Source: Hemicentrotus pulcherrimus (taxonomy: Eukaryota; Echinodermata; Echinoidea; Camarodonta; Strongylocentrotidae). Taken from it: a stretch of DNA of 17,731 nt. Positions 1 to 9,874 of this stretch are shown here, one piece after another. Within the stretch, counting starts at the first letter, position 1. Each line of letters starts with the position of its first letter. The position numbers and the translations under genes were made by a program. The DNA is taken from contig BEXV01000025.1 in NCBI GenBank assembly GCA_003118195.1, forward strand, positions 315,085 to 332,815, given 5' to 3'. The notes under the pieces were generated by a model. It did not search any database. It was not told where the DNA came from and was given only the letters and a program-made list of their open reading frames with translations.

Positions 1-158
1 AAGCTATTCTAAAAGGCACTTAAGTGAATCAGTGCGATTTTTACAATGAACTAGGCATTTCATGTAACTTTTAAGTTACGACTTGTAAAATGCAATATGA
101 ATCAGATTTCACTTCAGATATAACTGTATAAGAATCAATTTCTTCATTGATTTTATAG
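1..158 (+). other. Probable intron sequence
   Basis: AT-rich and non-coding; nothing recognised beyond the acceptor-like TTTTATAG at 151-158. Confidence 0.4.
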
Positions 159-176
159 ACTGAAGAAGGCGAGAAG
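159..176 (+). CDS. Candidate 18-nt microexon, acidic X-Y linker of PLC-delta
   Basis: The 18 bases lie between TTTTATAG and the strong donor GTAAGTG and read TEEGEK in phase 0. Another frame opens with a TGA stop. In PLC-delta the X-Y linker is rich in acidic residues before the Y domain, which fits this peptide and its position upstream of the lysine-rich candidate exon at 3201. Its length is a multiple of three, so it could be skipped without a frameshift. There is no homology proof at this length, so this is an inference from splice signals and composition. Confidence 0.45.
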
Positions 177-1456
177 GTAAGTGTTTGAGCTCAGCAGTCT
201 CCATTATTAGAATTCATCATTATTCGTCTCTCACACACAGGCATCCAAGTGTGTTCTTGTGCACATGTAAATGCAAGACACCCTCACCCAGCATTTGAAT
301 AACTTTTAGTACTGTGTTTTTGTTTGTATGTCGTTGTACAGTACATGTACATTACATGTATCCAAACTTAGTCATTCATGAGTTCAGTTGCCATTTGTAT
401 TTTATCTCCATGGAGCCCCCATGTTCTGCCTGTGAAGATGTACATGCACACGTTTTCACCGGTTTTAAGCATTCGCCTGCATTTTACATCGATGTGTATT
501 GTACTTCAGTGTGTAGATTAATTGTGTTTGTCATCTTGTGTGTAAGTTGCATCGATGTTATTACATGTATATTGATTTAAAACAGAAAGGAGCGGAAGTA
601 TGGACTGGGTTCAGACATAATGTGCTTTAGCTACTCACTTACATTTGGTCATGTTTAGCATTCAATATTTGTATTGTTCTGTATACAAGTTTATAATACC
701 TTTATTACTGCTCTCTTATTATTGGGAACCACTGTCTATCTAAAAATTGACTTTATTAATACAAGGTCTTGATTTTTAAGAGGTGCCATCCATTGGGTTT
801 ACTAATATAAGTCCAAACTGGGGATTGAAACCAGAGAAATGCAAATTTCATTGAATCATTTGTCCATGTTCTTTTAAGTAACAGGGCCTTAATTTTGTAA
901 AGTCTCAATCATATTATAGTTAACACATCTGGCATACCAACATAAGCCAGAGATGAGCCACAGATCAAACATATCGGAAGTACATGTGCACATATTAAAT
1001 GAAATCAAAACTGCCTCCAACTGGTTGAAAATCAGAAAAAATCAGGTACCTACGTCATCTTCCTCCATAGGTAATTTAATCCAGAAAATGAAATCTCAAT
1101 TGGGTTATTGATTGGAATATTGTAATCAATTGAAATTTTATCACTATACTTCCTGCTATAAAGAACATCGATACTTCTTAGGTTTTCTTCACACTTCTGA
1201 TTAATGTTTTTCATTTTCTCGATGGTTGTGTATCCATTCTTGAATCAAAACCAGTGACTTTTCAAATCAGTTCATAGGTGAGCTTTATTTTCTAGCAAGT
1301 TTGATAATTTTTCGAGCTAGATTCTTTGAATCCATGAAAATCGTATACCTTAATTAACGGTGCATAAACTGCCCTCGTGTATTAACCCCACCCCTCTTTT
1401 TTTTGCCTTAAAAATATTTATTAAAAAAAAACCCACGGGGGAAGGCCTTTCATTTA

Positions 1457-1645
1457 ACTGCGAGGTGCAGCTGAATGTGTAAGATCATTGTTGTAAATTA
1501 AAAAAAGTAGAGGACCTAGGATAGAACTTTGTGGTATGCCATGTAATAAAAGAAAAATTGGAGGAATTATTATTATAAACTACATGTACATATTGAGATC
1601 TATCAGAAAGATTACTTTCAAACCAAGATGACAGACAAATTTGAG
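1457..1645 (-). pseudogene. Degenerate LINE (non-LTR) reverse-transcriptase fragment
   Basis: Read on the minus strand from about 1643, one frame gives WFESNLSDRSQYVHVV and continues to FSFIT at about 1545. After a frame shift, the next segment reads GIPQSSILGPLLFLIYNND, down to about 1483. These are two successive motifs of non-LTR reverse transcriptases: the W.. S YL.NR.Q stretch, then GVPQGS.LGPLLF..YINDL. The catalytic YADD block is missing: a stop follows near 1455 and the flank turns low-complexity. It is a dead fragment of about 190 bp, older than the current intron sequence. The clade (jockey/CR1-like) is a guess. Confidence 0.8.
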
Positions 1646-3055
1646 TGTTGTTTTAGTTTCTGAGTGGTGAGTCAACACACTGATTACTGAGCTAAGAGAC
1701 ATTGCCAGGAGGTTAATACAACGTTAATTACTGTAACATTTTGAAAAAATAATTCCTTCAAAGTTCTGAGTAGAAATCAAATTAGTTTAAAAATTATTTT
1801 AAATAATGTTTATTGCATGAAAAAGGTGCACATTCATATTTTTCAAAGTAGGGTCTATACCTTATAATTGTCACATGATAATAATGCTACGATACATATA
1901 GTCCTATTCATTCTTACCCAACACTATCTTTCCCGTCCCTCCATTAGATGTATACATACTAGAGTAGTCAAGTACATTGTGTATCAGAAGAAAGTCTGCA
2001 AATATATTATTAGAGACATCTTTTCGGTCTTTCCGGGGAGAAATTCATCCACATGATCTTTTACATGTAGATATGCATGTAACTAGTCTAGCAGTGTTAT
2101 CATGTATGAAATGGAATTTTTCAAAAAATCAAACTTTTTCACCATGTACACATGTCTTTATCATTTTGATAGGGCAAATTGACACAAGTCAATCTGAAAT
2201 AGAACAGTGATACAATTTCTTTTCTATCTAGGGTTATTTTCCAGTGGCAGAACTAGGGGTAGCACTTGATAAACTTATAGTATTCCATTTGAGTTTAGTT
2301 AAGTACTATTGTATAACTGTCTATTCTTCTGTCTTCCTTTCAGTATAAATTTTGTTCTAGTTGGACACTTTAATCATGATCTACAGTAGTGCTCTATTTG
2401 TATTCAATTGTACTTGCGTGGTATAGAGTAGTTTAAAATATTCTATAGGCTTACACTTCAGATTTAAGGTACCAGATATTTAAATTTTGTATTTTTGAAT
2501 GTTCTTGTGAGAGCATTGATTTAAAATCAAAAGAATTTGAAAGCTTAGAATTTTATATTAGATGACTTTTATTAGATATAATTGAAAATCAAATATAGTT
2601 TTACAACTCTAAAAAGTTCGCTGTTCCAGGAAATGTAGCGCCATATCTTGCAAATTGAAACAGTCATCCTATGTTTTGTTCTTAATTTTGTTTAAATCCA
2701 ATGTCTGCTTAATTTAAAAGGAAGAAGTTAACAAAATTCAATTACGATTTCTGTTCTTTTGTCGAAAGCGCATGAATTACTCCTGTACATCAGTTCCAGT
2801 CAATGTTATTTTCATATGTGAACAGCACTGTGTCAAGTCAATCATCTGTTTGATACAAGTGTGAATTCGTCCAGCATGCCAATTTATATATTGATGTTGT
2901 CGCTGTACAGATCATTGTTCTCATATGAACGTCAAACAGCTTTCCCAAATATGTGTTGCTCCCTGTTTGCACATATTGCATTTTGATATATTTCTGGATT
3001 TCCCTCTTCCCATTGTAATGTTGATACCATGTTAAATTGTGTATATTGTTGTTTG

Positions 3056-3060
<5 letters not shown>

Positions 3061-3111
<51 letters not shown>

Positions 3112-3142
3112 GTTCTCTCTCTCTCTCTCTTCCTCTGTCTTT
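3061..3142 (+). repeat. (CT)n microsatellite
   Basis: Nearly pure CT dinucleotides with a few TT, CG and TC interruptions, ending in CT/T-rich sequence. It lies about 60 bases upstream of the candidate microexon at 3201. The minus-strand reading frame rich in Arg-Glu across it is an artefact of the repeat. Confidence 0.97.
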
Positions 3143-3200
3143 CTTTATACATGTACTTCTCGTTTTCATTCATTTATGGATGATTTGGTTTGATATGTAG

Positions 3201-3218
3201 TCGAAAGACAAGAAAAAG
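3201..3218 (+). CDS. Candidate 18-nt microexon, lysine-rich end of the X-Y linker
   Basis: The 18 bases lie between GATATGTAG and GTAAGTGG and read SKDKKK in phase 0. The next firm exon (9787) also starts in phase 0 with [12 protein letters not shown], so the join gives a basic run leading into the Y domain. Vertebrate PLC-delta has a comparable basic stretch just before its ELSDLV-like motif. The donor is close to consensus; the acceptor has only a modest pyrimidine tract. The exon would leave a 6.6-kb intron downstream. Plausible, but too short for homology to decide. Confidence 0.5.
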
Positions 3219-4364
3219 GTAAGTGGTGTCGTTTTCAATTGTGACTGTTTTTATCGCCACGTGGCGAGCATGCCATGCTGCAACTGGCTTCGATTAACCC
3301 ATATTCTGAATCACCTCTATCTCACAGCCTTAATTATTTTTGTGTTCCTAGCTTTTAGCATTCCAGCTTTTCAACTCATTTATATACCATCAAATCTCAT
3401 TGTTATGAAGCCCATATCCCAAATTCACTTCATCAAAGCGATTCCAAACAATCCCTGGATACAACCATATATACGTTTACATGCAGGTATACTTTACATG
3501 TATAATCACCTACAATTTGCATGCATATAATTACAAGGGGGAAAAAAAGACATCTACTGTTTCATGTAAAGCACTTTGCTACAATGGGATTTTTCTACAT
3601 CTTTAGTAGACATATATGCAAAGAATGTTACTGTTTCTGTGTGCAGTTCCAAGCAGGGTGTATTTTTAGTCCATTTTTAAGGTGTTTTTTTCTCCAATCT
3701 TTGACACAAAGGTATCGTGATCTTCACAATTTTCTTCCCAATCTATGATGTGATAATCAAGTTGCTGTGAATTTCATTAGATGTGCTGTAACTGAAATAT
3801 ACTTAACCAACAACAAATAGATGTATACAGTAACAGTGATGCACACACAAACAAATCTACTAAATTTTATACTAAAATGTTTTGCCTTTTCTTTAGTCTT
3901 ATGTGCTTAAAAGCTTTTTGTCTTAAGATTGACTACAAGTGCACGTATCTTATCCATCTACAGTACATGCAATTATATTCAAATGTTTGACTCCTTTGAT
4001 ATTGGAGTAAATATCTTGATATTTTGAAAGTAATTGAGTAAAGATTGAAGCCCCGTGCACAACAAACGGAGTGACTAAAACACTGTCAGTTGCAAAGCTC
4101 AAATTTAAAAAGAAAAGTGAATTTGATTTTGTTTATGATGAATATTTTGCCACCATGCTTTTAGGAAAACTTTTAGGAAAGTATTCACACGATTTGTTAC
4201 AATATTTTAGCCCTTTTACTTCACCAAGCAAATCCCTGCAACACCCGTTAAAACCCCTATGTAAGTCTTTTGGGTATATGAGGAAGCAATATTACCAGGT
4301 ATCTTGAAAGTACTTGCAAAGATTAGATCATCGCATGAGTTCATGTGACACCAGACCACACCAG

Positions 4365-4414
4365 GAAGAAGAAGAAGAAGAAGAAGAAGAACAACAACAA
4401 CAACAACAACAAAA
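4365..4414 (+). repeat. (GAA)n then (CAA)n compound microsatellite
   Basis: About nine GAA/AAG units change directly into about seven CAA units and then AAAATC. The minus-strand frame across it reads poly-Leu/Val and is an artefact. Confidence 0.96.
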
Positions 4415-4868
4415 ATCATCACCCCCATCTCCCAATATTAGTTGGTTTGGGGTGAGTTTAGAGTCGGTTTAGCGGTGTGACTCGGGTATTAGATTAAGTC
4501 ATTTATTAAACTATTTGATCTGATCATGTTTCATACTTTGTCTCATTCTTGATGCATACACAAGGATGCACATGTCACCTGTTTTAGTTTTATTGTAAGT
4601 TCCAAGAAGGTGACACCTTTCGTACTGCAGTCATGATCTGGATCGATCTATGTTGATTCAGTAGATTGGTAATCAAAAGCTTTATAGTGCAATGTACATG
4701 TACTCTACATGACTGCTATGATAAAAGGTCCAAACTCCAAAGTATGCATAAAAAATACATGAATGATCTTTCATGTGCGTAATTGCCCCGTATTTACATT
4801 TTAATGTTCCCAATTGATGAATCTATAATACAAATCCAAGCCACAGTTCAGTTCTGGCTGTGATGCTC

Positions 4869-4947
4869 ATAACCCATTGCTTACGGGAACCTGGTGGTCC
4901 CTGTGTTAAGCCTATGGGAATAAGATAATTCAGCAGTCAACGGGTTA
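4869..4947. repeat. Short inverted-repeat element beside the long hairpin
   Basis: TAACCCATTG at the left end pairs with CAACGGGTTA at the right end (9 of 10 bases), enclosing about 60 bases. The internal CCTATGGGAA resembles a motif within the hairpin element at 4961-5418, so this may be a separate small MITE or a flank of the same composite repeat. Confidence 0.4.
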
Positions 4948-4960
4948 AAATCTTTTGTTG

Positions 4961-5418
4961 AGAGCCAGAAGGGTGTTATAACTCAGTGTATAAATGTTGA
5001 GTTAATAGAGTGGTGAAGTGTGACGTCATCAAAAATCTATTTTTGGAATTTCTCTATTTTTTTCTTCTTTTACGAAAGAGTACCAAAAATAATGTCCAAA
5101 TGCCAAAAACCAATCAAATAGGTTAAGTATTGGCTGAGATATGACCATCTGAATAAAAAGATTGCCTATGGGAACTTAGTGTTATATGCTCTGGCTCCTA
5201 ACCATTAGGAGCCAGAGCATAAAATAACACTGAGTTCCCATAGGACATATATTTATTCAAATGATTATATCTCAGCCAATACTTAACATATTAAATTGGT
5301 TTTCGACATTTGGACATTATTTTTGATGGTCTTTTGGAAAATGAAGAAAAAATTGAGAAATTCTAAAAATAGATTTTTAAGACGTCACAGCTTCTGTACC
5401 CTATGCCCTTCTGGCTCT
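4961..5418. mobile_element. Long inverted repeat (foldback MITE-like element)
   Basis: The outer 13 bases AGAGCCAGAAGGG (4961-4973) are perfectly repeated in reverse at 5406-5418. The arms, about 241 and 214 nt, stay alignable throughout: GTGACGTC near both ends, AATAATGTCCAAATG, TTAAGTATTGGCTGAGATAT and CCTATGGGAACT are all mirrored. At the centre is a perfect 17-bp stem (5185-5201 with 5205-5221) around a 3-base loop. The left arm has about 25 extra bases near its outer end. There is no open reading frame, so it is non-autonomous. I see no convincing target-site duplication. Confidence 0.85.
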
Positions 5419-6949
5419 AGCAGACGGTGTATCGTCCTTGTGTCTTAGATCGATCCAGATCAAACCAGCCTTGTCATGTGACCAGTTATCGTTGTGGAGA
5501 AACATCAGTGTCATTTGTAGTCCAAAATAGTCTATTCACCCAGTGATTTTAGAACAAAATGTTCAGTAGATGTGGTCAGGTATCTTGTAGATGTGTGGTT
5601 AGATGTGTATTTCATACATGGTTCGTAGTGTAGAGATTTCTCTTGTTGGAGCTTCATTGAAAAAAATTCAATTTATTGTAATTTTGACATTAAAATCAGT
5701 ATGAAATTTGCATCAATAGTACATGATACATTAAACAATGAGTTTAATACAGTGTACATCTAAATCTGTTTTCTCATTCTGCTATTCAGGACTTTCTGCA
5801 TAGTTTTGGCTTATTTTTAAAAAGGATATATACTTGTGGGGGTAACTGTAGTATAATTTCATGGTAGTAGCGTGTCTGTTCTTTTCTTTGAGCTCCAGAA
5901 GTTTCTGGTGTACGTGTATATAGTGCATATCATATCTTTTCCCTAAATTTGTTGCTTACAACTAAATGCAGATTATTTTCAAGCTTTATGTAGAGGAACG
6001 TGACATGTATTGATGGCTTTTGTGGTTTCTTTTCCTGTCAAAAAAAAAAAAAATATTTGTGGAGCTACTTTTTTATGTTCAAGTATGAAAGGTAATTAAG
6101 TTGTGGTAATGATGGTAATTCATGTGTAATGCCATCAGAGCTCCCCGAGGCACTAATATACAATTGAGGGTATTATATTATTGCACAGTATTTTGATAGC
6201 AAATTGTTATTTCTGAATAAATGAAAACGGTATTTGTAGAGTGATTAGTGCTTTGGGTAATGCGGCTTTCAGCTATATTGGATTTTTTTCCTCCATTGCC
6301 ATGGTCGAATTATATTATCTAAGTGGAAAGCAAAGTGAAAAATATTTGAAAAATTTCGGGGGCTACTTTTCACGCTTGCTTGCATGAAAATAACACTCTT
6401 TAATTTGTTTTTATTGAACTCATTTGGGGGCTCTTTTATGACTTTCGGGAGCAAATTATCCTGAGCCCGAGAATATGAATTTTCATTTGAAATGCTACTA
6501 TACACATTGTACTGTACTTCATTACCATAACTCAAAATTACCAAAAAAAATTTGAAATTTCTGTAGACAATATTATTTATTTGATAGCTTTCCGTAAAAT
6601 GAGCTACTTTCGAGGTAGGGACATATTGATAATGTTTTGCTGTGCAATATATGTCTTTTTAAAGAAGAACTGAGCAGGTATTCTATGAAAATGATTTCTA
6701 TAAAATACAAGGTATTGTTTAGTATGGTGTATATCAGCAGGGTTTTAGGTATTGTGGCTTGTGACTTTTCACAGCAGTAGTTATATAGATATGATTAAAT
6801 GTAGATCCTATATAGCTTCATACATTTTACTTGTAGAACGTTTTGCTTAGAAAATCTGAATTTGGAAAGTTGTGGTTTGGTTAAAATCATAAACATCATA
6901 CTTGCTGATAGTCAAAAGGGCATTACAATTCTTTATACAATTCATACTA

Positions 6950-7107
6950 GAACCCTGTATCATGAAACTTGTCATCAATAACAAATGCTAAATTTCTGTG
7001 AAAAATTTGGTCTCATCCAATCAGATGCCAGAATGTCAGTAGCTACATGTATAACAGTTACCGTATTGTAACTTGTTATTGATATCAAGTTTTATGAAAT
7101 GTAGTAC
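6950..7107. mobile_element. Small foldback MITE, copy 1
   Basis: The left arm has GAACCCTGTATCATGAAACT followed by TGTCATCAATAACAA. The right arm, reversed, reads TTTCATAAAACTTGATATCAATAACAA. The centre contains CCAATCAGATGCC. The element at 10500-10646 shares the AACTTGTCATCARTRACAAATG arm and the central CCAATCAGA motif, so these are two members of one family. It is about 158 bp and non-coding. Confidence 0.75.
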
Positions 7108-7532
7108 TCTTTTTCATTTTTGTATGTTCGAATGTGTTGCTACATTTATCTTGAGTAATGATTTATACATGTATATAGTCATCATAATAACTTCCATTAT
7201 TTTTCCTCTCAATGAATGGCATGTCATGACTCCAGCATTATCCCACATTAATGCATCAGGTAAAACCAGCTATTATTAAAAAGAGTATTGTCATGAATGT
7301 AATAAATCAATGTCGTCATTGATTCCCCATCCTACCCTTACATGTACTTCATCTAAAAACAAAACCAATGTGCATTATGGTTTATAGTAGATGTTTTGCA
7401 TGTCAGAATTGATGGTAAAATAAATATGTATAACAATAGGTTCATTAGGTGTGATGACTGTATCCTAGAGCATTATAACTGCATGGAATAAGAGCATGCC
7501 CCTTTAATTACGTACAAATGTTTATAAAGTGG

Positions 7533-7549
7533 CGATCAATGCGGCGTCA
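7533..7549 (+). repeat. Stray fragment of the 7588-7996 inverted repeat
   Basis: GATCAATGCGGCGTCA repeats the inner part of the right terminal repeat (CATCAATGCGGCGTC at about 7967-7981). It lies only about 40 bases outside the left end of the complete element. It could be a remnant of an earlier insertion or of an aberrant transposition. Confidence 0.5.
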
Positions 7550-7587
7550 TTTTTTCAAAAAAACTCACAATCTCCTGAGATATGTTA

Positions 7588-7996
7588 TGCTAAGTTCACA
7601 CCGACGCCGCATTGATGGCGCATTAAATCGGCGAGCAAAGCGTAACGACCGTAATAGAGCGTGAGAAAGCTTTGAGCAATTCGGGACATTCGGCAAGAGC
7701 GCCAAAAATTTAAACTTGATTTAAGCTTTTCTACGCTTTGAGCAAAGCTTTGATAAGCTTTGCGACGCTTTGATAAGCTTTAATACGCTCTCCCCGCTTT
7801 ACGTAATGCGTGACAGATCGCCTCAAATTTTTAAACAGTTTAAAAAAAATTGGCGCTTTTGCCGAATGTCCTGAATTGCTCAAAGCTTTCTCACGCTCTA
7901 CGGTCGTTACGCTTTAATTAAGCTTTGTTACGCTTTGCCGCCGCTTTGCTCACCGATTTAATGCGCCATCAATGCGGCGTCGGTGTGAACTTAGCA
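7588..7996. mobile_element. 409-bp palindromic MITE with TTA target duplication
   Basis: Terminal inverted repeats of about 54 bp start TGCTAAGTTCACACCGACGC and differ at one position (AATCGGCGAGC against AATCGGTGAGC). The element is flanked by TTA on both sides (7585-7587 and 7997-7999), a 3-bp duplication typical of PIF/Harbinger elements; the superfamily is inferred from that alone. The interior is also partly palindromic (GCTCAAAGCTTTCTCACGCT mirrored) and holds a 20-base-period motif, GCTTTGATAAGCTTT, at 7747 and 7767. It has no transposase and is more GC-rich than its surroundings. Confidence 0.88.
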
Positions 7997-8117
7997 TTAT
8001 CATGGTAATATAAGAGCTGTATTAAAAGTTGAAGTTAGTTGCAAGATCTCGGGTCTTGGTTAAGTTGTTGTCTTCAATGAGTGTAGCCCACCGAAGACTC
8101 ATTGGGCATTTTACCTG

Positions 8118-8215
8118 TCTAATAGTGGCCACTTAACTATAAAGACCACCTGTCTACAAGGGTTACTGATATTTTGAGTCCCTGGTTGGCCTCTATATAG
8201 TCGGGTTTCTTTGTA
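8118..8215 (+). repeat. Dispersed repeat unit (ACCTGTCT...GTGGCCACTT family), copy 1
   Basis: Contains ACCTGTCTAATAGTGGCCAC, then AAAGACCACCTGTCT and TTGGCCTCTATATAGTCGGG. The same word order (CCTGTCTTTAAGTGGCCACT, then GGTGGCCTC...AGGTTTGACT) appears at 12945-13085. They look like diverged copies of a short non-coding repeat common in marine invertebrates. Confidence 0.5.
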
Positions 8216-9786
8216 CATTAAACTGACTTTGTATATATTGTGAGAAATTGTATATATACAATGTAATTGTTCAATATTTTCAAGTGCAAAGGAATCTACA
8301 TCATTTTGTTCCATTTGTCCATTGTCTTCTCGTAACCTGTTCAAATAACGGGGTAGCTTTATAGCGTACTAGTATTTGTAGTGTAGAAAAAAAGAGTGCT
8401 TATTAGGTGAGGAAAAAAAATTCTGCTAGTAGTGTAAAATTCCATCTGCTTCTAAAGCTTTTTATGTATTTTAGTTGCGGAAAAACTTTAAGGCAATATC
8501 ACTTGATATTGTAGTTCATTAATGGGTAGTGTATCTTGAAGTCTTTCTTTAGCTATGCTTCCACATTAGATTTATGATTTAGACGTAACCTAAACAATTA
8601 TTGGGCAAACAGTCATTTTACTCTTGTCCCACATACAAATTCCCACCTCAATCAAATATGACATCAAAAGAAACACACAGAATGCATGTTCAGTTTAATG
8701 CTGGAATTCACAATTCTAACATGTGCAGCATTAAACGTTGTCTATGAAAGTTGGATTTTCTTGTTTGAATGAAAACTGGTTTGTTGTGTATTTTCTACAT
8801 AACAGTTATGTTTTCTTGCCCAATGAAACTTTTAAGTTTGCTAATCCAAAAAAGTTTGTAGCGCCTTTTGGATATGAACATTACATTTTAATAGGGCAGT
8901 GCTGTGCAGTGTATTCACACTTGATGTGCTGACAACAGCTCTTAACTTGCTCTGAATATTACTTGAGCGAATAATTATTTGGGCTTATACTGTACATGCA
9001 ACATCACAATTGAATTCTTTGCTATTCATAATGCCTTTTGAAAAATAGTTTTTAAGTATCGTATACCGGTAAGTCATTTTTGTACATGTACATGTTTGTG
9101 TTATTGTTTGTGTTATTAACAGTCATGCAGTTCATACGTGTTATTAAGAAAAAAATTGTGTTTTCCTTTTGCAAGCAACTTTCTAAATTGTTTAATATAA
9201 TTTTCTCATGTGACATATTTTTTTTCTGTTATAAAAATCCTCTAAAAGTAAACCTTCCTGTTCATGCTTAAATGCCATCACCTTTCACAAAACAAAACAG
9301 TTTGTTTTATCTTTCAATAAACAAGTACCCTTAGCCTTTTGCTGTAAATGCATGTTATAAATCATTACTTGTCATTACGTAGTAAGATACTTTGAAAATT
9401 ACTTGTAACTTGAAATCATTATAGAGAGAAAACTTTTTAGTATTTTGTTTCAGTGCAGATTCAAACGGTTGATTTAAGGATGGATTCCAACAAGAAAGTG
9501 AATTTGACAAAATATATTTCCCTAAAGCACAAGTAACTATTCACACACATTTATGTATGTGGATAATACATCAAGTTCCATTACAAAGTAAATTCAAGTT
9601 TAATTTTCTATCTATTGCATATTATAATCTTAGCATATTCCAAAGTGTATTTGAGCTCCGTAAGCAGTACGTATGGAATACGTGTGGATGAAATAGATTT
9701 AGGAATTTTAAACATGTGCATGGAATGCTTTCTGCTCTTCAATGTGTAACAAATTGTTTTTTTCCATCTCTCTTTTATGAACACAG

Positions 9787-9874
9787 AAAAAGTTGAAGTT
9801 GGCCAAGGAACTGTCCGATCTAGTGACCCTCGCCAGTGTCCACTTCAGTTCTTTCCCTTCATCAAAGGAGAAAT
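9787..9874 (+). CDS. PLC-delta exon: start of the Y domain
   Basis: 88 nt, phase 0 to 1. The acceptor ends in ACACAG after a T/C-rich stretch, and the donor is AAAT|GTAAGG. The peptide contains [18 protein letters not shown], the opening strand and helix of the PLC Y half, matching the ELSDLVVY...SVHF pattern of delta enzymes. One base of a Tyr codon is left for the next exon. Confidence 0.93.

Larger units (their letters stand above)
177..3200 (+). other. Intron-like stretch between the two candidate microexons
   Basis: AT-rich, with no credible protein-coding exon on either strand. Contents I can name are a LINE reverse-transcriptase relic on the minus strand (about 1457-1645), a T/A-rich low-complexity patch around 1390-1440, several TACATGTA palindromes and a CT microsatellite at 3061-3142. 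The stretch 1646-3060 shows nothing else recognisable. Confidence 0.5.
3219..9786 (+). other. Very long intron before the Y-domain exons
   Basis: About 6.6 kb with no supported exon. Named contents: a GAA/CAA microsatellite (4365-4414), a small inverted repeat (4869-4947), a long hairpin element (4961-5418), two foldback elements (6950-7107 and 7588-7996) and a dispersed GGCCACTT-type repeat near 8118-8215. The subregions 3219-4360, 5419-6949 and 8346-9786 show only AT-rich sequence with scattered TACATGTA; 6042-6053 is a short poly(A). Confidence 0.6.

Noticed and set aside
586..597. Possible 12-nt microexon (KGAE) after AAAACAG
   Set aside because: The donor GTATGG is weak and the length is too short to support without transcripts.
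811..850. Box B-like word on the minus strand (GGTTTCAATCCCC)
   Set aside because: No box A or tRNA-like folding around it; a single degenerate match.
2838..3173. Minus-strand 111-codon frame rich in Arg-Glu
   Set aside because: It is a translation of the CT microsatellite; there is no domain and no splice context.
3261..3530. 89-codon + strand frame
   Set aside because: No homology or splice logic; it follows the candidate microexon donor and lies inside the intron.
9053..9064. Possible 12-nt exon before GTAAGTC
   Set aside because: No pyrimidine tract, and the peptide YRIP does not fit the linker; the strong donor alone is not evidence.
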